Shown: positions 56,050 through 61,503 of the stretch, piece by piece
How the letters are laid out: each line of letters begins with the position of its first letter
Numbering within the stretch: the first letter of the stretch is position 1
Virus record (IMG/VR): IMGVR_UViG_3300036853_000134
Span: 1-64,000 of that record
Length of the DNA stretch: 64,000 nucleotides
DNA from: a virus
Reading direction: 5' to 3' (one strand)
Program-made: the position numbers and the translations under genes
The notes under the pieces: model-generated
What the model was told of the DNA's origin: nothing
What the model saw: the letters and a program-made list of their open reading frames with translations, nothing else
Database searches by the model: none

Positions 56050-57111
56050 CTATTTAAACCTTGCCTTTTTGTTCGCGTTCAACTTTTCCGTCAGCGCCTT
56101 TGCCAGTGCCGCTATCAACTTCTGTCCATCGCCGGCCGCCACATGCTCGATACTTCTCACGCCGGTAGCGGTTTCGATAATCGAATCAATGTCATCATTG
56201 TCCAGTCCAGCATCGGCAAGCTTGACGGTAAACTCTTCGGCTTTCATCGCGGTTTCGTCATCAATGAATTCAGCGGTCAACGGATCGGTCGTTTCCGCGT
56301 CCAGTGCGGCGGATTCATATTGCGGATCGTCCAGTTTCCGTTCGCGATCGCGCTGTAGATCGGTCTTTTTGGGACCATCAACTATTTCCGCTATCATAAT
56401 TTCGCCTTGATTGACGTGCTTCGGTTCGTCGTTCGCGTGGAAATCGCGGCGTGCATCGTTGAAGTTTTCAATCTCGCCTTCGTCACCAGGAAGACCCATG
56501 CCCATAAAGTAATCGGTAAACTGATCCTTCAGCGCCTCACCTGTTACGCGATGACCGAGCATTGTGGACGGTTGCGATTTGTAATTGTGCGCGTTCTTGT
56601 CGAACCATCCGCGCTTTTTGGCGTCCTCAATGGTGACCGTAAAGGTTCTCTGCTCGTACCCGCGTCGCTTGATCGTACAGGTTGCCTTCTGTTCGGTTTT
56701 TACGAGATTGAACATCTCAAGCTGTCCTGACCGTCGCGCGACCGCCAGCATCAGGATCGGCTTAACAAATGGACGCTCCATTATTAGGTCGATGCCGCGA
56801 ATCGAAGCCATAGGCGCAAGTCCCATCTCGCGGCCTGTCAGAATTACCGTGAGCGCGGCTTCAGGTGTCTTCAGATGCTTTGCGATGCCGCTGGCAATCA
56901 GAGCCTTTCCGACTCGCATCAGCACGTCCAATTCCTTTTCGGTCGGAATCGAAAGCGCCATTGATTTGTCAACGTTCCCGAATCCATCGCCGGGGTCGTT
57001 CCATTGATCATTTCTCCATTTATCGTCGGGCATTTTTCTACCGACAGCCTTTGGTTCTTTGCCTCTCACAAAGGCAACCGCCGCGTTATTATCGTCGTTA
57101 TCTGGTAACAT
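56050..57111 (-). CDS. RecT-like single-strand annealing protein
   Basis: 353 residues. The central part, KHLKTPEAALTVILTGREMG then PMASIRGIDLIMERPFVKPI, LMLAVARRSGQLE, RRGYEQ, and a KSQPSTMLGHRVTGEAL block, is the pattern of phage RecT-related recombinases. The C-terminus is acidic and repetitive. It would anneal single strands during recombination and replication. Near coil protein 57420, which may act with it. Confidence 0.7.
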   Translation of the reverse strand: MLPDNDDNNAAVAFVRGKEPKAVGRKMPDDKWRNDQWNDPGDGFGNVDKSMALSIPTEKELDVLMRVGKALIASGIAKHLKTPEAALTVILTGREMGLAPMASIRGIDLIMERPFVKPILMLAVARRSGQLEMFNLVKTEQKATCTIKRRGYEQRTFTVTIEDAKKRGWFDKNAHNYKSQPSTMLGHRVTGEALKDQFTDYFMGMGLPGDEGEIENFNDARRDFHANDEPKHVNQGEIMIAEIVDGPKKTDLQRDRERKLDDPQYESAALDAETTDPLTAEFIDDETAMKAEEFTVKLADAGLDNDDIDSIIETATGVRSIEHVAAGDGQKLIAALAKALTEKLNANKKARFK

Positions 57112-57120
57112 AAAATCTCC

Positions 57121-57423
57121 TTAAGAATAGTTAGATTGCGTGTATGAACTTGCCGCCATATCTCTGAATCTGTCGATCTGCGCCTGCTCCGACCGGGTTA
57201 ACTCAAATTCCTTTTCAATCGGATGCGCCTTGGCAATCTCAAACATCATCATCGCGCTTCCGTTAAGGCTCATCGTGAGACGCAGTTCGCCGCTGGCCTT
57301 TTGCCACACGCAGATGTGGTCACCAGCGGGAAGCGTTGCGCGGTCAACGTATTTGTAGCCATCGTCAATTAGCGTACCCATTACGCTCTTCGGTTTTGGA
57401 TCCTCGTCCGCGAATGTAATCAT
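57121..57423 (-). CDS. 100-residue protein of the recombination module
   Basis: ATGA overlap with the upstream stop. A beta-rich N-terminal half (DDGYKYVDRATLPAGDHICVW) and a C-terminal helix (ELTRSEQAQIDRFRDMAAS). No family was recognised. It lies between RecT-like and the coil protein. Confidence 0.6.
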   Translation of the reverse strand: MITFADEDPKPKSVMGTLIDDGYKYVDRATLPAGDHICVWQKASGELRLTMSLNGSAMMMFEIAKAHPIEKEFELTRSEQAQIDRFRDMAASSYTQSNYS

Positions 57424-57860
57424 AATTCACCCAGGGCTTTCTCAAGGTCGGTTGCGATTGTCGCCTTCGGAACTTGCGTAACCAACACAAAGTCCAGATT
57501 GGCGGTCGGTGCGATCTTCTCGAATGCTTTCGTGTCCAGGGTCAGCGCGATCTTATGCTCAAGTGCCCAATCGAAAGCGAGCTTCTTGTCGTAGCCGATT
57601 TCCGTGAACATCTTAATCGTGACACCCGGCGCGACTTTCTTGTTGGTGGGATCCGTATCATAGGCATTGGCTGCCAAATGTCTCAGTTTCTCTTCGGCGA
57701 GCACCAGATCGGCCGCGCCGCCCTTGACTTCTTGAATCAGTTCCGCGTTATCCTCTTCAAACTTTTTCTTCAGTTCGGCAAGTTGAGCCGTTAGCGAAGC
57801 CTGACAGCGCCGAATAGACGCGACTTCGTGAATCATCAATAGCAGTTCTTCACTTACCAT
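57420..57860 (-). CDS. Coiled-coil protein next to RecT-like gene
   Basis: 146 residues from the ATG at 57860 (GGAGG six bases upstream). N-terminal coil (TAQLAELKKKFEEDNAELIQ), then a conserved-looking domain: KKVAPGVTIKMFTEIGYD then AFDWALEHKIALTLDTKAFE. Similar proteins occur beside phage recombinases and include nuclease inhibitors; that link is not proved here. Confidence 0.6.
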   Translation of the reverse strand: MVSEELLLMIHEVASIRRCQASLTAQLAELKKKFEEDNAELIQEVKGGAADLVLAEEKLRHLAANAYDTDPTNKKVAPGVTIKMFTEIGYDKKLAFDWALEHKIALTLDTKAFEKIAPTANLDFVLVTQVPKATIATDLEKALGEL

Positions 57861-58038
57861 TTTCAACCTCCATTGTAGCCTTGACTATCTGCTCATCGTC
57901 CTCTTCTTCAACCCACACAATCTCAGCATCCCCGGCTTTAAAGAACTCCATCGTGTCAACCGCTGATTTATGCGGCTGTAGTTTTCGGACGACAAATTCG
58001 CCATTTTCCTGCTGCCCGACTTGCGTGTTATTTGGCAT
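57850..58038 (-). CDS. 62-residue acidic protein
   Basis: From the ATG at 58038 (GGAGG six bases upstream). FFKAGDAEIVWVEEEDDEQI is very acidic at the centre. Overlaps both neighbours by a few bases. No family was recognised. Confidence 0.6.
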   Translation of the reverse strand: MPNNTQVGQQENGEFVVRKLQPHKSAVDTMEFFKAGDAEIVWVEEEDDEQIVKATMEVENGK

Positions 58039-58222
58039 CTGATACCTCCGTTGGAAGATACATACTCTGATAGAAGAGAGTTTGATCCCCGGTAAACACA
58101 GTCCGAAATCCTTCGGGAATGATCTTCCATCCCTTGGATAGCGCATCATTGACGCCCATCTCAAATTCAAGGACATCGCCTTCGCCTAGCACGACCTGAT
58201 ATTCTTTTGCCTCAACTGCCAT
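58028..58222 (-). CDS. 64-residue protein, function unknown
   Basis: From the ATG at 58222 (GGAGG five bases upstream; an ATG-like start at 58234 rejected). EYQVVLGEGDVLEFEMGVND then GWKIIPEGFRTVF, a small alpha/beta fold seen in phage proteins of the DUF1737 kind (weak). No other clue. Confidence 0.55.
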   Translation of the reverse strand: MAVEAKEYQVVLGEGDVLEFEMGVNDALSKGWKIIPEGFRTVFTGDQTLFYQSMYLPTEVSDAK

Positions 58223-58261
58223 AATCCCCTCCATTCGCCCGGCAGACCGCCAGGGAAGCTA

Positions 58262-58582
58262 TTAAGTATTTCGCCTGACCGTGACCGTAAACTTATCGCC
58301 CGATTTCGTGTCTGGAAATTCGACCGCGCCGACCTCAAGCGTATTCGATCCACAATGTTCGTTATAAACGGCGAGCCAGATTACTTCATCGCTAATAACA
58401 TCGGCTTCGGCATCCATTGCTACCTCAAACGTCGCGCATTCCCTCTCCGCGCTGGCCAGGATGCGCTTGGCGGCGTCGATTGCATCCCTCATCGCTGGAC
58501 CAAAAGAGCTATCCCAGTCGCGTACAAGTGCCCGCAGCGCGTCAATATCGGCTGGCGTGATGCTGATTAGCTTATTTGCCAT
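58262..58582 (-). CDS. 106-residue protein, function unknown
   Basis: From the ATG at 58582 (AAGG six bases upstream; a start at 58621 is rejected). N-terminal helices (ITPADIDALRALVRDWDS, AIDAAKRILASAERE) and a C-terminal beta part ending KFTVTVRRNT. Follows the regulator 58572-58778 with an 11-base overlap. Confidence 0.6.
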   Translation of the reverse strand: MANKLISITPADIDALRALVRDWDSSFGPAMRDAIDAAKRILASAERECATFEVAMDAEADVISDEVIWLAVYNEHCGSNTLEVGAVEFPDTKSGDKFTVTVRRNT

Positions 58583-58778
58583 TGGACGCCTTCTTTCCGT
58601 TCTTTGCGGGCTTGCCGTCAAACGGAGTCCGCTTAGTCTGTCCGGGCTTCCAAAATCCGTTACTGACCATCCATAACTGAAAACCCTTTTCGAGTATCCA
58701 ATACATTTTGAGACCGGTTTTCTCAGACATCAACGATAACTCTTGATGTGCTTCGTCTGAAATCTTTATCGTTTTCAT
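58572..58778 (-). CDS. Ribbon-helix-helix regulator, leaderless
   Basis: 68 residues from the ATG at 58778. MKTIKISDEAHQELSLMSEK followed by a second helix is an Arc/MetJ-type ribbon-helix-helix; the C-terminus is basic (KPAKNGKKASNGK). A -10 box lies seven bases upstream, with no ribosome site. It heads the leftward early block and faces the rightward promoter at 59041, so it is a good candidate for a switch protein. Confidence 0.75.
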   Translation of the reverse strand: MKTIKISDEAHQELSLMSEKTGLKMYWILEKGFQLWMVSNGFWKPGQTKRTPFDGKPAKNGKKASNGK

Positions 58779-58785
58779 ATTCAAC

Positions 58786-58814
58786 ACAATAAACCCGTCC
58801 AGTCTACTTGTCAA
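58786..58814 (-). promoter_or_regulatory. Leftward promoter of the early block
   Basis: Read leftward: TTGACA (58809-58814), 17 bases, TATTGT (58786-58791), seven bases, ATG of the ribbon-helix-helix gene. GTCCA and TGGAC flank the -35 region as a possible operator. Confidence 0.65.
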
Positions 58815-58924
58815 CACTTATTTCTACTTTTGGACACTAACTGCAAAAATAAATTTATCGCAAAATTATTTCATCCCATCAGGCGCGGGGTTCGCTTGAG
58901 CAGGATTGGCGCGAGGCTGGGCGG

Positions 58925-58986
58925 GTAAAAATCAAAACCGCTCAGCTTGTGTTACAAGGACTGGTGGGTTCTTGTGCTGAGCGGTT
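58925..58986 (-). terminator. Leftward intrinsic terminator
   Basis: Perfect 11-base arms AACCGCTCAGC (58936-58946) and GCTGAGCGGTT (58976-58986), with inner ACAAG/CTTGT pairing. Read leftward, the stem is followed by TTTTGATTTTT. It would stop leftward transcripts just before the promoter at 58.8 kb. Confidence 0.7.
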
Positions 58987-59040
58987 ATGAATGTCCATGC
59001 GCTGGATTAACGGTTTTCATATTAACTGAAAAGAATATCG

Positions 59041-59070
59041 TTGACAACCGAAATCGAATCGTCGTATATT
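59041..59070 (+). promoter_or_regulatory. Rightward promoter P59.0
   Basis: TTGACA (59041-59046), 18 bases, TATATT (59065-59070). The start point falls at about 59077, the first base of a GTGTTACAAGG copy (59077-59087) repeated at 58949-58959 inside the terminator loop. Confidence 0.75.
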
Positions 59071-59076
59071 GACCGC

Positions 59077-59521
59077 GTGTTACAAGGGAATCCAAACAAT
59101 TCCCAATTTTGAATCCGTAATTCCTTCAACCTGTCACTTTGTAAGTGAACGTTTTGAAGCTTTAAATACGGCGTGTCAGTAGAAGGCCACGACCGAGCTT
59201 GTCAAAGGGTAAGGCGGGGTCAAGAATCCGACCGAAGGCGATACGAAGTCGCGGGATTCATCAGCGAGGAGCAATCCAAGCAAATCAATCTTCCCCGGTG
59301 TGGAAGTGGCGCGATGAGGTTTAAGCAGTCGGGAGCGGTCGAATAGTCGCGCAATATAAATCAAAGGACACAACGGCACACCGAACAAGACCGTTGAAAC
59401 GAAACGACACGCCCGGACTCTGGAAACAATTCCGTGGGGATGAAACAGAGATTTGAGCCGGGGACGGTTCTTATCTCCCAGTGTCCACGCGTAAGGATGT
59501 AATCGGATAGGAGTTGAGTAA
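59077..59521 (+). ncRNA. Long structured 5' leader
   Basis: About 445 bases between P59.0 and the HNH start, with no gene. Local pairings: GGGAAT (59086-59091) with ATTCCC (59099-59104); TCACTT-TGT-AAGTGA (59134-59148); GAATCC (59224-59229) with GGATTC (59254-59259), enclosing GCGA (59238-59241) with TCGC (59249-59252). The length and hairpins suggest a regulatory or free-standing RNA. The rest (58818-58924) holds nothing recognisable. No tRNA was found. Confidence 0.5.
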
Positions 59522-60079
59522 GTGGCAGTTTCAAAAAAAATAATAGAACAGCCGACGATCAAAGAAATGCTGGTTAAGCTATGGTCGGTTGCGGCAGCGC
59601 AGCCAGGGTACGATTCCATCGCTTGGCGTCAATTTCAAGGCGCTCTGGTAAAAGCCGGGATCAAGCCACTTGTCATCACAGACGATGATATTAAGTCTGG
59701 TGCGGCTGTTGAATTGCCGATTATCAGAAAGAAGATTCGCGGGCTTTGCTATACACACGCAGAGATTAATTTGCCGGAAGTTCAAGCGTTGCGAGCGATG
59801 CCGTATAGACAGTATCTTACAACTGCCCACTGGAAAGCCGTTAGAGAAAGGGCGATTCGTGAGGCAAACGGCGAATGCAGAATGTGCGGCCATTCGAGAA
59901 AACTAATCGGGCACCATCAGAACTATGATTTTGTGGGATGCGAAGAAAGCAAGGATGTGATCGCAATTTGTAATGGCTGTCACGAAAAACATCACGGAAA
60001 GAGCAAGCGCAAGAGAAGGCTATTCAATCGGAAATCACGCGGCGATTATTACGGACTTACGCGACAGTCTGATATTTGA
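59522..60079 (+). CDS. HNH endonuclease
   Basis: 185 residues from a GTG at 59522 (GGAG eight bases upstream). C-terminal HNH: CRMCGHSRKLIGHHQNYDF, then VIAICNGCHEKHHG, with a basic tail (KSKRKRRLFNRKSRG). The N-terminal ~100 residues are helix-rich and could bind DNA. First gene after the long leader. Probably a free-standing homing nuclease. Confidence 0.8.
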   Translation: MAVSKKIIEQPTIKEMLVKLWSVAAAQPGYDSIAWRQFQGALVKAGIKPLVITDDDIKSGAAVELPIIRKKIRGLCYTHAEINLPEVQALRAMPYRQYLTTAHWKAVRERAIREANGECRMCGHSRKLIGHHQNYDFVGCEESKDVIAICNGCHEKHHGKSKRKRRLFNRKSRGDYYGLTRQSDI

Positions 60080-60110
60080 TTTAACGATTAGCCGCCCACG
60101 GGAGGACGCG

Positions 60111-60557
60111 ATGGACGAGAAATCAGCAATAGACCGTGATAGATATAATATAGGAATTGCAAAAGCGCTGAAGTCTGATTTAGCACAGCAGGCCCGAGAA
60201 CACTATAGCCGGCTCTCGGACAGCGCCAACGAATTCAACTCCGTCATTCCTAGCGCGATTAACGTATGGGAATGTATTGACGATGTTCTGATGGGAGAAA
60301 TTAGCCCTGATATTCCAACTGCGAGCCTTCTTCAGTCTGTCAACGATGCGCGTCTCCGCTCTATCCGGTCATTGATCGACTACGCACTACGCGTCAAGGT
60401 AGCCGCCGCTGTCCAGGCGCAGCGCGAAAAAGACGCGGGGATCGTGGAAACAATGATGGCAAGCTATGAATATTGTCCTGATAACGACAAGATTACCGTA
60501 GGCGGGATGCGCTCACTGATAAAAATGGCCATCGAAAAGATAAAGGAGCAGCCGTGA
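60111..60557 (+). CDS. Helical protein, function unknown
   Basis: 148 residues from the ATG at 60111 (GGGAGG five bases upstream; a start at 59973 rejected). Mostly amphipathic helix with an Ala-rich stretch near AAAVQAQREKDAGIVETM and an end IKMAIEKIKEQP shared with the next gene's end (ILEKIKEQS), a hint of duplication or shared ribosome-site context. Confidence 0.65.
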   Translation: MDEKSAIDRDRYNIGIAKALKSDLAQQAREHYSRLSDSANEFNSVIPSAINVWECIDDVLMGEISPDIPTASLLQSVNDARLRSIRSLIDYALRVKVAAAVQAQREKDAGIVETMMASYEYCPDNDKITVGGMRSLIKMAIEKIKEQP

Positions 60558-60739
60558 CTATCCGAGAATTCTTTCGCCGTATCTTTAAACCGTATCCGAG
60601 ATGCTCCGTGAAAGGCTGCATTCTTCGTCATGGACTATTCCAATCAGGCAAGAAGTATCACGTCCATTGCACGACCGACGGCACCATGTTTGTGCGCGGG
60701 ATCGATATAATTCTGGAAAAGATTAAGGAGCAATCGTGA
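60554..60739 (+). CDS. 61-residue Cys/His protein
   Basis: GTGA overlap with the upstream stop. FKPYPRCSVKGCILRHGLF and YHVHCTTDG give C-x4-C-x3-H and a later H-x-C, a likely zinc site. No family was recognised. Confidence 0.6.
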   Translation: MTIREFFRRIFKPYPRCSVKGCILRHGLFQSGKKYHVHCTTDGTMFVRGIDIILEKIKEQS

Positions 60740-60984
60740 TAACCCTAAAAGACATTGATTTCAAGGAATTCGACATAGCGGAGGACCGGTTGACGCTGAT
60801 TAAGACCGGCATCCGCGATTTGCTGCAAGAGGCTCTGGTTACGGCGCAACGGGCAGAGCGGGAAAGGTGCGCGGGGATTGTACGTAGCTACAAGAATAAC
60901 GGAATTGATCTGCCGGAAAACCCGCACGATTTCAATCATTGCATAGAAGCAGCGGCCCGTGAAATGGAGGACGGAAAGTTATGA
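60736..60984 (+). CDS. 82-residue protein, function unknown
   Basis: GTGA overlap with the upstream stop. Helical (DRLTLIKTGIRDLLQEAL, AERERCAGIVRSYK), with an acidic C-terminus. The RERCAGIV segment recalls the EKDAGIVE of 60111-60557, so they may be related small helical proteins. Confidence 0.6.
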   Translation: MITLKDIDFKEFDIAEDRLTLIKTGIRDLLQEALVTAQRAERERCAGIVRSYKNNGIDLPENPHDFNHCIEAAAREMEDGKL

Positions 60985-61205
60985 TTACGATACCGCAAGC
61001 TGAACCGGGCGAGATCGAAGTGGGAGAACTCTACCTAATGACGTGTAAGGAATTTGGGACGCCGAGGCTTGTCACGATAGACAAAAATATAGACGGCAAA
61101 TACTGGGAACTGATGACTGCGGGCCACGCAAGGCATGTCGATATGACGCCTGGTATTAAGCTGTTCGGCCCAATCGAAATCCGGCAGGGGAAGGAAGGTG
61201 AGTGA
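60981..61205 (+). CDS. 74-residue beta-rich protein
   Basis: ATGA overlap. ELYLMTCKEFGTPRLVTIDK then KYWELMTAGHARHVDMTP suggests a small barrel. No family was recognised. Confidence 0.6.
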   Translation: MITIPQAEPGEIEVGELYLMTCKEFGTPRLVTIDKNIDGKYWELMTAGHARHVDMTPGIKLFGPIEIRQGKEGE

Positions 61206-61426
61206 TGAGTTTATTTCCAGGCGAAGCCGAAGCGATTGAAACTGTTAAGCGGTTAGGCGCTCAGTTTGGCTACGGCAATCTTATCCATCATTTGAAAGAC
61301 GCGTGGTCAGAGTCGCTACAGAAACAAAACGCCATCTTTGATAAACAGACAGCAGATAGAGCGGCGGGCCACGTCTGCGCGTGGTGCAAGGTTGACGGAC
61401 GAACAGGTAAGAAGGTCAAAGGGTGA
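61205..61426 (+). CDS. 73-residue protein with Cys pair
   Basis: ATG at 61205 with GGAAGG six bases upstream (GTG at 61202 is the alternative). Helix then VCAWCKVDGR near the end. No family was recognised. Confidence 0.55.
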   Translation: MSLFPGEAEAIETVKRLGAQFGYGNLIHHLKDAWSESLQKQNAIFDKQTADRAAGHVCAWCKVDGRTGKKVKG

Positions 61427-61503
61427 CCACCTCCCCCACCGCATACCGCTCCGGCGGCTTCACCTACGCGTCATACATGCGCCATCGCTGCGGGTATCAG
61501 TGA
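61423..61503 (+). CDS. 26-residue peptide at the block end
   Basis: GTGA overlap with the upstream stop. Ser/Tyr/Arg-rich (YASYMRHRCGYQ). Its stop overlaps, on the other strand, the end of the giant-protein gene by seven bases. Translation is uncertain. Confidence 0.4.
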   Translation: MTTSPTAYRSGGFTYASYMRHRCGYQ

